Shown here one piece after another: positions 47,638 to 57,568 of a DNA stretch of 64,000 nt (position 1 is its first letter; the number at the start of each line of letters is the position of its first letter). Origin of the DNA: Pseudomonas taiwanensis DSM 21245. Its GTDB lineage: Bacteria; Pseudomonadota; Gammaproteobacteria; Pseudomonadales; Pseudomonadaceae. The notes below the pieces were generated by a model. The model was not told the origin of the DNA. It did no database searches and saw only the letters and a program-made list of their open reading frames with translations. The position numbers and the translations under genes are program-made. The stretch spans positions 543,906-607,905 of the forward strand of contig NZ_KE384450.1 in NCBI RefSeq assembly GCF_000425785.1, read 5' to 3'.

Positions 47638-47702
47638 TGGCGTGTTGCATGCTCGATGCTGTATGGCAGCAATGCTGTACAGCGTTGGCGTCCAACACGC
47701 CA
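47638..47702 (+). promoter_or_regulatory. Long hairpin in the rpsO-pnp spacer (RNase III-type processing site)
   Basis: TGGCGTGTTG (47638-47647) pairs perfectly with CAACACGCCA (47693-47702); inside are GCTG/CAGC stems. The rpsO-pnp leader of E. coli holds an RNase III-cut hairpin used for PNPase autocontrol; this one has the right place and shape. Confidence 0.6.
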
Positions 47703-47872
47703 CGCGTATCTCCGAGGTTGGCAGCCTGGTGATGTCGAGCGGATTTTCCGCTGGGCAGCCAGGCTCCCAGCCTCGTGTTGTATCTGGACGGTCAATGGGG
47801 CCGATTCCCCGTTCTGCCCAAGAATTCGCAAGAAACCAGTTCCCCCAGAGCCACTGAAAAAGGTAGGAAACC

Positions 47873-49978
47873 GTGAACCCGGTAATCAAGAAGTTCCAGT
47901 TCGGTCAATCGACCGTTACCCTCGAAACGGGCCGCATTGCCCGTCAGGCGACCGGCGCCGTGCTGGTCACCGTCGACAACGACGTCACCGTGCTGGTGAC
48001 CGTGGTTGGCGCCAAGCAGGCCGACCCAGGCAAGGGCTTCTTCCCGCTGTCGGTCCACTATCAGGAAAAGACCTACGCCGCCGGTAAGATCCCAGGTGGC
48101 TTCTTCAAGCGCGAAGGCCGTCCTTCCGAGAAAGAGACGCTGACCTCGCGCCTGATCGACCGTCCGATCCGCCCGCTGTTCCCAGAAGGTTTCATGAACG
48201 AAGTGCAGGTTGTCTGCACCGTCGTCTCCACCAGCAAGAAGACCGATCCGGACATCGCTGCGATGATCGGTACCTCGGCTGCCCTGGCGATTTCTGGCAT
48301 TCCGTTCGAAGGCCCGATCGGCGCCGCCCGCGTTGCCTTCCACGAGAGCACCGGCTACCTGCTGAACCCGACTTACGAGCAGCTGCAGGCTTCGAGCCTG
48401 GACATGGTCGTGGCCGGTACCGAAACCGCCGTTCTGATGGTTGAATCCGAAGCCCAAGAGCTGACCGAAGACCAGATGCTGGGCGCTGTCCTGTTCGCCC
48501 ATGACGAGTTCCAGGCCGTGATCAAGGCCGTCAAGGAACTGGCCGCCGAAGCCGGCAAGCCAACCTGGGACTGGCAGGCGCCAGCCGCCAACACCGAACT
48601 GCTCAACCTGGTACGTGCCGAGTTCGGCGAGGCTATCTCGCAGGCCTACACCATCACCATCAAGGCCGACCGCTACAACCGCCTGGGCGAATTGCGCGAC
48701 CAGGCCGTTGCCCGTCTGGCCAACGAAGAAACCGGCCCGACCGCTGGCCAGATCAAAGAGATCTTCGGCGAGCTGGAATACCGCACCGTTCGCGAGAACA
48801 TCGTCAACGGCAAGCCGCGTATCGACGGTCGTGACACCCGCACCGTGCGTCCGCTGAACATCGAAGTCGGCGTTCTGCCGAAAACCCACGGTTCGGCCCT
48901 GTTCACCCGTGGCGAAACCCAGGCCCTGGTCGTTGCGACCCTGGGTACCGCCCGTGACGCCCAGTTGCTGGACACCCTGGAAGGCGAGAAGAAAGACCCC
49001 TTCATGCTGCACTACAACTTCCCGCCGTTCTCGGTGGGCGAGTGTGGTCGCATGGGCGGTGCTGGCCGTCGTGAAATCGGTCATGGCCGTCTGGCGCGTC
49101 GTGGCGTTCAGGCCATGCTGCCGAGCGACACCGAGTTCCCGTACACCATCCGTGTGGTTTCGGAAATCACCGAATCCAACGGTTCTAGCTCCATGGCTTC
49201 GGTCTGCGGTGCTTCCCTGGCCCTGATGGACGCCGGTGTACCGATGAAGGCGCCGGTTGCTGGTATCGCCATGGGTCTGGTCAAGGAAGGCGACAAGTTC
49301 GCGGTCCTGACCGACATCCTGGGTGACGAAGACCACCTGGGCGACATGGACTTCAAGGTAGCCGGTACCGCCAAGGGTGTTACCGCGCTGCAGATGGACA
49401 TCAAGATCAACGGCATCACCGAAGAAATCATGGAAATCGCCCTGGGCCAGGCCCTGGAAGCGCGCCTGAACATCCTCGGCCAGATGAACCAGGTCATCGC
49501 TCAGTCGCGCAGCGAGCTGTCGGCCAACGCTCCGACCATGATCGCGATGAAGATCGACACCGACAAGATCCGTGACGTCATCGGTAAAGGCGGCGCCACC
49601 ATCCGCGCGATCTGCGAAGAAACCAAGGCCTCGATCGACATCGAAGACGATGGTTCGATCAAGATCTTCGGCGAAACCAAGGAAGCGGCCGATGCAGCCA
49701 AGCAGCGCATCCTGGGCATCACTGCCGAGGCCGAGATCGGCAAGATCTACTTGGGCAAGGTCGAGCGCATCGTCGACTTCGGTGCCTTCGTGAACATCCT
49801 GCCTGGCAAGGACGGCCTGGTGCACATCTCCATGCTCAGCGATGCGCGTGTCGAGAAAGTCACCGACGTGCTGAAAGAAGGTCAGGAAGTCGAAGTGCTG
49901 GTACTGGACGTGGACAACCGCGGCCGCATCAAGCTGTCGATCAAGGACGTTGCCGCTGCCAAGGCATCGGGCGTCTAA
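47873..49978 (+). CDS. pnp: Polynucleotide phosphorylase
   Basis: 701 aa. Two RNase PH-like domains (KFQFGQSTVTLETGRIARQA; second with LPKTHGSALFTRGETQALVV and FSVGECGRMGGAGRREIGHG), then KH (TDKIRDVIGKGGATIRAICE) and S1 (YLGKVERIVDFGAFVNILPG) domains. 3'-5' phosphorolytic exoribonuclease of the degradosome. The start is GTG at 47873 with GTAGGA upstream. Confidence 0.98.
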   Translation: MNPVIKKFQFGQSTVTLETGRIARQATGAVLVTVDNDVTVLVTVVGAKQADPGKGFFPLSVHYQEKTYAAGKIPGGFFKREGRPSEKETLTSRLIDRPIRPLFPEGFMNEVQVVCTVVSTSKKTDPDIAAMIGTSAALAISGIPFEGPIGAARVAFHESTGYLLNPTYEQLQASSLDMVVAGTETAVLMVESEAQELTEDQMLGAVLFAHDEFQAVIKAVKELAAEAGKPTWDWQAPAANTELLNLVRAEFGEAISQAYTITIKADRYNRLGELRDQAVARLANEETGPTAGQIKEIFGELEYRTVRENIVNGKPRIDGRDTRTVRPLNIEVGVLPKTHGSALFTRGETQALVVATLGTARDAQLLDTLEGEKKDPFMLHYNFPPFSVGECGRMGGAGRREIGHGRLARRGVQAMLPSDTEFPYTIRVVSEITESNGSSSMASVCGASLALMDAGVPMKAPVAGIAMGLVKEGDKFAVLTDILGDEDHLGDMDFKVAGTAKGVTALQMDIKINGITEEIMEIALGQALEARLNILGQMNQVIAQSRSELSANAPTMIAMKIDTDKIRDVIGKGGATIRAICEETKASIDIEDDGSIKIFGETKEAADAAKQRILGITAEAEIGKIYLGKVERIVDFGAFVNILPGKDGLVHISMLSDARVEKVTDVLKEGQEVEVLVLDVDNRGRIKLSIKDVAAAKASGV

Positions 49979-50002
49979 GTCTTTTTCGAAAGGCTGGAAA
50001 GA

Positions 50003-50027
50003 AGGACCCTTCGGGGTCCTTTTTTTG
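50003..50027 (+). terminator. Terminator after pnp
   Basis: AGGACCC-TTCG-GGGTCCT followed by seven T residues; a UUCG tetraloop hairpin. Confidence 0.95.
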
Positions 50028-50161
50028 TGCGTGCGATTCTATTTGGCGGACTTGCATCTTGCATGCAGGAAATACCCCCGGCGTGCAAAATGCACGATGA
50101 ACGATCCCTGGGTTTTTCTATAAGTCATTGATTTAATTGGTGTTTTTATAAAGGCAAAAGC

Positions 50162-50177
50162 TGGCACATGCCGTGCA
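50162..50177 (+). promoter_or_regulatory. Candidate sigma-54 promoter of the BON-domain gene
   Basis: TGGCACATGCCGTGCA has the GG-N10-GC spacing and one mismatch to TGGCAC-N5-TTGCA. An AT-rich stretch (50115-50155) upstream could bind IHF. It lies 65 bp before the ATG at 50242. Confidence 0.55.
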
Positions 50178-50241
50178 ATATCTCTTGTACCTGCCGCCAG
50201 GAATCAAGGCGCAGACCTTTCGACAAACAGGAGTGACCTAA

Positions 50242-50592
50242 ATGAAGAAGTTCGCCATTGCTGCCGCTACTGCTACCGCTCTGACCCTGACCATGGCTAA
50301 CGCGGCATTCGCCCAGCAGTCCACCCAGGCCCCGATGACGCTGGCGGCCGGTGAGGTGACCAAAGCCAAGGAAGCAACCTCCGATACCTGGATCACCACC
50401 AAGGTCAAAGCTGACTTGATGACCGAGAAAGGCGTGCCTGGCAGCGATATCAAAGTCGAAACCAACAAGGGTGTGGTCTCGCTCTCTTCCGACGTTGCCA
50501 TCACCGATTCGCAGAAAGAAATGGCCATTGCCATCGCCAAGAAGATCAAGGGCGTTCAGGCCGTGTCGGCCGATGGCCTGAAATCCGAGTAA
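50242..50592 (+). CDS. Periplasmic BON-domain protein (OsmY-like)
   Basis: 116 aa. Signal peptide MKKFAIAAATATALTLTMAN-AAFA, then one BON domain (about 48-114): TWITTKVKADLMTEKGVPGS, DIKVETNKGVVSLSSDVAIT and KKIKGVQAVSADGLKSE. BON domains bind phospholipid in osmotic or stress proteins such as OsmY. An AGGAG ribosome-binding site precedes the ATG. A sigma-54-type promoter may drive it. Confidence 0.85.
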   Translation: MKKFAIAAATATALTLTMANAAFAQQSTQAPMTLAAGEVTKAKEATSDTWITTKVKADLMTEKGVPGSDIKVETNKGVVSLSSDVAITDSQKEMAIAIAKKIKGVQAVSADGLKSE

Positions 50593-50635
50593 GGGATGTC
50601 CCGTCGGCCAAATGGATTTGGCCACTCATTCAAGA

Positions 50636-50665
50636 AAGCCCCGGCATTGGCCGGGGCTTTTCTTT
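50636..50665. terminator. Bidirectional terminator between the BON and monooxygenase-like genes
   Basis: AAGCCCCGGC-ATTG-GCCGGGGCTT with A and T runs on either side, at the convergent gene ends. Confidence 0.9.
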
Positions 50666-50966
50666 ATGCGACGGGGTTTCGCGCTACCACATCGCTTTCG
50701 AAGCACACCTGCTCGATGATCAGGGGCTCGACGAGCGGCCTGCTGTCGCGAAAGTGCGCAGTCTGGGTATGGGCTTCATAGGCGTGCTCATCGCGGTAGA
50801 TTTCGTAGAGGTAGATCAGATCCGGGTCAGCGCGGTCCTGGGATACGTCGAACACCAGGCAACCAGGCTCGGTGGCCACCGAAGCCGCAGCGTTGGCTTT
50901 GATAGCGCTGAGGAACGCGGCAGCGGTACCGGGTTTAACCCGGGTCTTGATGAAGAGACTGTACAC
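50664..50966 (-). CDS. Antibiotic biosynthesis monooxygenase (ABM/YgiN-like) protein
   Basis: 100 aa dimeric ferredoxin-like fold: YSLFIKTRVKPGTAAAFLSA, VATEPGCLVFDVSQDRADPD, LIYLYEIYRDEHAYEAHTQT and AHFRDSRPLVEPL. Members act as cofactor-free quinol monooxygenases or have unknown roles. I chose the GTG at 50966 because AAGGA lies seven bases before it; the longer frame adds nine residues without a site. Divergent from a VOC protein across a palindrome. Confidence 0.8.
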   Translation of the reverse strand: MYSLFIKTRVKPGTAAAFLSAIKANAAASVATEPGCLVFDVSQDRADPDLIYLYEIYRDEHAYEAHTQTAHFRDSRPLVEPLIIEQVCFESDVVARNPVA

Positions 50967-51000
50967 AAGCGGATCCTTTTGTTTTAAATTCACAAACGAA

Positions 51001-51010
51001 TTGTATACAA
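51001..51010. promoter_or_regulatory. Palindrome TTGTATACAA in the divergent promoter
   Basis: A perfect 10-bp palindrome, extended by A on each side of the GntR-type form ATTGTATACAA. It overlaps the divergent start regions of the ABM and VOC genes, 17 bp before the latter. GntR-family (VanR-like) repressors use this word; the regulator is not in view. Confidence 0.5.
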
Positions 51011-51026
51011 AATAGGAGCCGCGCGA

Positions 51027-51440
51027 ATGTCCGAATTACCCACCCGTCCTGGTCGACTCAACGGCCTGCGTCATATCGCATTACTGGTGCCCAACCTGGA
51101 GGAGTGCGAGCGCTTCTACGTGGACGTGCTGGGAATGCAGGTGCTGCACCGGGCCAACGAAGACCTGGTGTACCTCACCTGTGGCAACGACAACCTTTCG
51201 CTTGGACGTGGGGCGGGCGCGTCGAACGGTTTTCAGACCCTGGATCACTACGGCTTCATCGTCGATACCGTGCAGGAGCTGGAAGCCTGGTACCACTACT
51301 TCAAGGCACACGGCGTGACCCTGCTGGATCGGCCCTTCGACCATGGCGACGGTGCCCGGAGCTTCCACCTGCTTGACCCGGCGGGCAACAAGGTCCAACC
51401 GCTTTATCACCCAGCGGTGTCGGGGCAGCGTTTGGCGTGA
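51027..51440 (+). CDS. VOC (glyoxalase/dioxygenase-like) protein
   Basis: 137 aa with the beta-alpha-beta-beta-beta repeats of the vicinal-oxygen-chelate superfamily: GLRHIALLVPNLEECERFYV, DVLGMQVLHRANEDLVYLTC, LDHYGFIVDTVQELEAWYHY and ARSFHLLDPAGNKVQPLYHP. Candidate metal ligands are His in LRHIALLV and LDHYGFIV. Substrate unknown. AGGAGC precedes the ATG. Confidence 0.85.
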   Translation: MSELPTRPGRLNGLRHIALLVPNLEECERFYVDVLGMQVLHRANEDLVYLTCGNDNLSLGRGAGASNGFQTLDHYGFIVDTVQELEAWYHYFKAHGVTLLDRPFDHGDGARSFHLLDPAGNKVQPLYHPAVSGQRLA

Positions 51441-51460
51441 GGATGTATGTGGCTCTCTGG

Positions 51461-51496
51461 CCGGCAAACGGGCTCCTACAGGCGCCTGTTTGCCGG
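51461..51496. repeat. REP-like inverted repeat
   Basis: CCGGCAAACGGGC (51461-51473) and GCCTGTTTGCCGG (51484-51496) pair at 12 of 13 positions around GGCTCCTACA-type REP sequence, between convergent genes. Confidence 0.75.
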
Positions 51497-51513
51497 CGAT
51501 GAAGACCTGGCGA

Positions 51514-54456
51514 TCACTCCGCGTCCAGGTGCATTGGCGTCACCACGCGGCCATCGCGCTCGGCTTGCCCCAGGTTGGTGTCGATGAAGTACACCCGGTC
51601 GTCCTCGAGCTTGCCCTTGTCGACCAGATAGTCCTTGATGCTGCTGGCGCGCTCCTGGCCCAGGGTGCGCAACAGTGCTGTGCTTTCAGCCCAGGACTTG
51701 ATCACCGCTTCGCGTAGCTTGGCCGTGCGCTCTTCGCGGCTCAGTTGCTCCCATTCGGCCGGTGGCTGCTGCTTGAGCCTGTTACGGTAGATGCCTTCGA
51801 GCATGGCGGGCTTGTCGCTGTCGTCGACTACCAGCATCGAGGCATTGGCCGGGACCTTGTCGCCACGGCGTTGAAGGATCTTGTACCAGGTGGCCTGATA
51901 CTCACGCTCCAGGCGCTGTTCAGCGATCAATGGGCCATCGCTGCTCTGGGCACTGGTGCCTTCGATCTCCAGGCGCAGTTCTGGGCGCTGTTTGAGCGCG
52001 GCCGACAGTTTGTCCAGTGCAGCCTGCGCATCGGCGCTCAGTTCGCTGGAGCCTGGTGCGAAGGCGACGCTGCCAAGGTCTTCCGCGCCGCCGCCGGCAA
52101 TCAGCCCGCCAATGAACTTGAACGGTGCCTGTGCCGCACGCAGCACCAGGTTGCGCAGTGTCTGCCAGACGATGGGCATGACGCTGAACTGAGGGTTGTT
52201 CAGGTCGCCCGCAACCGGCAGTTCGATGGAGATCTTCCCTTCGGTGTCCTTGAGCAGCGCCACCGCCAGGCGAATCGGCAAATCGACCGCGTCCGGGCTG
52301 TCGACCTTCTCGCCCAATTGCAGCTGCTCGACGACCACTTTGTTCTCGGCCTTCAGCTGGCCATTGGTGATCAGGTAGTGCAGGTCGAGATTCAGCCGGC
52401 CTTTGCGGATGCGAAAGCCTGCGAACTTGCCGGAGTAAGGCGTAAGCGTAGTCAGCTCGACTCGCTTGAAGCTGGTGGCGATGTCCAGGCTGGCCAGTGG
52501 GTTGAAGGGGTTCAAGGCACCTTTGATGGTAACCGGCGCATAACGGTCGACTTTGCCTTTGATATCGACCTTGGCCGGTGACGGCCTACGGTTGTCGATG
52601 GTGCCGATCTGACCGTTAAGCTGCTGGATGGCGGTGGCGAAGTTCGGGGTAAGGGTCAGGTCGGCGAAGTTTGCCGAGCCATCGTTGATGTCGATCTGGC
52701 CGATGTGTATGCCCAGCGGCTTGTCGCTGCCGCCTCCGGCTGGCTTGGCCTTGGCCTTGGCCGAGGCAGGGGCATTGGCCGGTTGAGGGATCAGCAGGTC
52801 GTCAATATTGGTGGTGCGGTCTTCGTTGATGATGAAGCGGGCATAGGGCTGCAGCAGGGTCACCTTGTCGATGGCCAGGGCGTCGCCGTGCACGTACGAG
52901 AGACCGTCCACGTTGACCTGCTGCCATTTCACGAAATCGCGGTTCTTGATGGTATCCAGGGTATGCAATTGGCTGACCTGCGCTTTGCCGGCGACCGTGA
53001 AGGCCAGTGGCTCGGTGCTCTTGAGGTCGACCTTCAGGTCGCTGCCCAGCATGCCGCTGCGCAGCTCCAGGCGGATGAACGGGCTGATGTAGGACTGGGC
53101 GACACGCAAGTCGATGTCCCGGGTGCTGACATCGAGCTTGGCGCTGACCGGTGCCAGGTTCACCTGACCTGCCGCTTGCAGCTTGCCCTGTTTACCGACG
53201 CCCGTGTCGAGCTTCAGGGTGAAGGGTGATTGGTTGAGGCTGTCGAAGCCCTGCAAGTCCAGGTTCAGGGGGCCGACGTCCAGTGCCACGGGCTCCGGCT
53301 GGCTGCGGTCGGCCAGGTGCACACTGTAGTTGCGCAGCTGCACGTCCTTGAGCAGCACCTGCCAGGGCTTGGCCGGCTCCTTGGTGGCTTTTTCTTCGGG
53401 TGTAGGCTCGGCGGCGGCGGGCTCGGCTTTCTCCTGTGGGGTGGCCTTGGCCGGCTGGCTGGCAAACAGCTTCTGCCAATCGAGCTGGCCGTCTTTCTCG
53501 CGTGCTGCCCAGGTTTCGAGCTGTTCGCTGCGGACCTTGCCGACGGTGACCAACTGCTTGGCCAGGTCGATCGACGTATCACTGACTTCCAGGTTGGCCA
53601 GGCGCGCCAGCTGACGGCCATCCGGCGCCTTGATGGCGAAGGGCGCGACCCGCACGGAGGTCTTGTCGAGCAACAGCTGTGTTTCTTTGGACAGGTTGAG
53701 AGTGTAGTGGGTGTCGAGGTTGATCACGCCGTCTTCCAGCACCAGCGGTACGGCATCGCGTACATAAGGCCAGAACACTTTCATTTTGCCGTCGGTGACC
53801 TTCAGGGTGCCTTCCGAGGCGATCGGCGACAGGCTGAACGTGCCGTTCCAGTCGATGCGCCCGCCGTTGGGACCCGCGGCCACCAGGGTCATGTCGGCGT
53901 TGTCATCTGGCAGGGTGCTGAGGTTTTTCAGCTCCAGATTCATCGCGTCGTAGAGGAACTCGATCGGCTCGCTGGGGCGGTCGTCCTTGAAGTGCAGGTA
54001 GCCGTCCTTGAGCTTGATGCTGCCGATGCGCAGGGGGAACGGATCGCTCGGTGGCTCCTCGGGCTTGGGCTCACTGGGCGGCAGCTTGAACAGCTGAGTC
54101 AGGTTGAGCGTGCCGTCCTTGGCGAACAGCAGTTCGCTGCGCGGCTTGTCGAGCTCGACCGCATCCAAGTGCAGTGCGCCTTTCCACAGGCTGTCCAGCG
54201 ACAGGTTGGCGTACAGCCGCTCGAAGCCGACCTGCTCCTTGCCAGGCTCACCCAACTGCAAGCCCCATAGCGTCAGTTCGAGGCTGAAGGGGTTGAGTTC
54301 GATACGTTGCAGGTGCGCAGGTAGCGTGGCGTATTGGGCCAACTGCTGGTTGGCGATGCGCAGGGCGACGCCAGGGAGGATAAGGAAGCCGAGCAGGCTG
54401 TAGAGGGCAACGAGGGCCAGCAGTGCGCCGAGGGCGCGAGTCAATCCTTTGTACAT
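51514..54456 (-). CDS. DUF748 / AsmA-like envelope protein with OmpA-like C-terminus
   Basis: 980 aa. One N-terminal membrane anchor (GALLALVALYSLLGFLILPG) followed by AsmA-like repeats (LELTLWGLQLGEPGKEQVGF, LDSLWKGALHLDAVELDKPR, PFPLRIGSIKLKDGYLHFKD) and a DUF748 core (IHIGQIDINDGSANFADLTL). The last ~180 residues (VAFAPGSSELSADAQAALDK to the end) resemble an OmpA-like peptidoglycan-binding domain. A Pro/Ala/Glu linker lies near residues 335-360. AsmA-like proteins are thought to bridge the envelope and carry phospholipid; that role here is by analogy. Confidence 0.88.
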   Translation of the reverse strand: MYKGLTRALGALLALVALYSLLGFLILPGVALRIANQQLAQYATLPAHLQRIELNPFSLELTLWGLQLGEPGKEQVGFERLYANLSLDSLWKGALHLDAVELDKPRSELLFAKDGTLNLTQLFKLPPSEPKPEEPPSDPFPLRIGSIKLKDGYLHFKDDRPSEPIEFLYDAMNLELKNLSTLPDDNADMTLVAAGPNGGRIDWNGTFSLSPIASEGTLKVTDGKMKVFWPYVRDAVPLVLEDGVINLDTHYTLNLSKETQLLLDKTSVRVAPFAIKAPDGRQLARLANLEVSDTSIDLAKQLVTVGKVRSEQLETWAAREKDGQLDWQKLFASQPAKATPQEKAEPAAAEPTPEEKATKEPAKPWQVLLKDVQLRNYSVHLADRSQPEPVALDVGPLNLDLQGFDSLNQSPFTLKLDTGVGKQGKLQAAGQVNLAPVSAKLDVSTRDIDLRVAQSYISPFIRLELRSGMLGSDLKVDLKSTEPLAFTVAGKAQVSQLHTLDTIKNRDFVKWQQVNVDGLSYVHGDALAIDKVTLLQPYARFIINEDRTTNIDDLLIPQPANAPASAKAKAKPAGGGSDKPLGIHIGQIDINDGSANFADLTLTPNFATAIQQLNGQIGTIDNRRPSPAKVDIKGKVDRYAPVTIKGALNPFNPLASLDIATSFKRVELTTLTPYSGKFAGFRIRKGRLNLDLHYLITNGQLKAENKVVVEQLQLGEKVDSPDAVDLPIRLAVALLKDTEGKISIELPVAGDLNNPQFSVMPIVWQTLRNLVLRAAQAPFKFIGGLIAGGGAEDLGSVAFAPGSSELSADAQAALDKLSAALKQRPELRLEIEGTSAQSSDGPLIAEQRLEREYQATWYKILQRRGDKVPANASMLVVDDSDKPAMLEGIYRNRLKQQPPAEWEQLSREERTAKLREAVIKSWAESTALLRTLGQERASSIKDYLVDKGKLEDDRVYFIDTNLGQAERDGRVVTPMHLDAE

Positions 54457-54534
54457 GTGTCGCTTCGTCTGTCTAAGCAGGGGTCGTTGGAGTATGGCAC
54501 GTTAAATCGGTTCCGCAGCGGCGACCATTTGACC

Positions 54535-55404
54535 TCACTCAATGCCCATGCGCCGTTTGGCCCGGTGGGCGGAGCCATTGCGCATGGCCCAGCGCAACAC
54601 GGGGGCCGTGCGTTCGATTCCCAGGCGGATCATGCGCCGCTGTAAAGGGCCTTGCTCAAGGCCCAGCATGGCTTGCGCCCATTCCGGCAACAGGTCGATG
54701 CCTGCCTGCAGCATCAGCTTGCCGATCGGCTCGGCCAGCCGGCTGGGGGCAGGGGCGTTGAGCAGGATCTCTACCACTTCCAGGCTACGGGCATCACATT
54801 GCAGGTGTGGGCGCATGCGCTGCAGATAATCCTCGACCTGTTGGCGTGAGCGCGGCACATCGCGGGCGCCCAGGCGTTCGGCGATCAGGGCGATCTCGTC
54901 GTAGTAGGCATCCTGGTCGGCAAGAGACAGTTGCGGATTGCGGTAGCGCAAGTGGGCGGCCAGGAAACTGCTGACCTCGGCAACGTGCACCCAGGTCAGC
55001 AGGTCGGGATCGCTGGCGGAATACGGACGGCCGTCGGGTGCGACGCCGGTCACCTTGAGGTGAATGGTGCGCACTTTCTCGATCAGCCATTCGGCATCGC
55101 GGGTGGAGCCGAAGGTGGTGCCCGAGATGAACTGGCTGGTGCGGCGCAAGCGGCCAAGCAGGTCGTGGCGGAAGTTGGAATGATCCCACACCCCTGCCAG
55201 TGCCAGCGGGTGCAGCAATTGGAGCATCAGCGCGCTGATACCACCGACCAGCATGCTGGGAAAATCGCCATGCACGCGCCAGCTGATGCTGTGCGGGCCG
55301 AACAGGCCCGGGTCGCCCTTGGGCGACTCCAGGTCGAGCTGGCCCAGCGCCAGCCCGGTGAGGCTCATGACCTGGGTTTCGATGCGGCGACGTAGGGTTT
55401 CCAT
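54535..55404 (-). CDS. MpaB-family oxygenase-like protein (DUF2236)
   Basis: 289 aa. Motifs of the DUF2236/MpaB family: SWRVHGDFPSMLVGGISALM, LQLLHPLALAGVWDHSNFRH, DLLGRLRRTSQFISGTTFGS, and LLTWVHVAEVSSFLAAHLRY, which include the histidines thought to bind haem. Relatives include latex-clearing protein and MpaB; the substrate here is unknown. Stands between the DUF748 gene and acs. Confidence 0.88.
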   Translation of the reverse strand: METLRRRIETQVMSLTGLALGQLDLESPKGDPGLFGPHSISWRVHGDFPSMLVGGISALMLQLLHPLALAGVWDHSNFRHDLLGRLRRTSQFISGTTFGSTRDAEWLIEKVRTIHLKVTGVAPDGRPYSASDPDLLTWVHVAEVSSFLAAHLRYRNPQLSLADQDAYYDEIALIAERLGARDVPRSRQQVEDYLQRMRPHLQCDARSLEVVEILLNAPAPSRLAEPIGKLMLQAGIDLLPEWAQAMLGLEQGPLQRRMIRLGIERTAPVLRWAMRNGSAHRAKRRMGIE

Positions 55405-55445
55405 GGCGACCTGTCTTCAGGGCGGCCATGAACCCAGGCCGCCGG

Positions 55446-57380
<1,935 letters not shown>

Positions 57381-57490
57381 GGCGGGTTGTCCTGCTCTTG
57401 TCGGGGCGATGGACTGCTTCGGCTATTCGATAGGACAGTGTAGCTGGAGGGGTGTTCAACCGGTGCCGACCCTTCGCGGAGGAACCCAGG

Positions 57491-57545
57491 GGTACTGCGC
57501 CGCTTCACGGCGTGCGCAGTACCTGGAGAGGCGGGTTCACCCGCG
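57491..57545. repeat. Two adjacent hairpins (REP-like) between acs and pgi
   Basis: GGTACTGCGC/GCGCAGTACC (57491-57500 and 57514-57523) is a perfect 10-bp inverted repeat; GCGGG/CCCGC (57531-57545) is a REP core. They lie in the 188-bp gap upstream of acs. Confidence 0.7.
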
Positions 57546-57568
57546 AGCAAGCCGGTGTCGGCGCGGAA

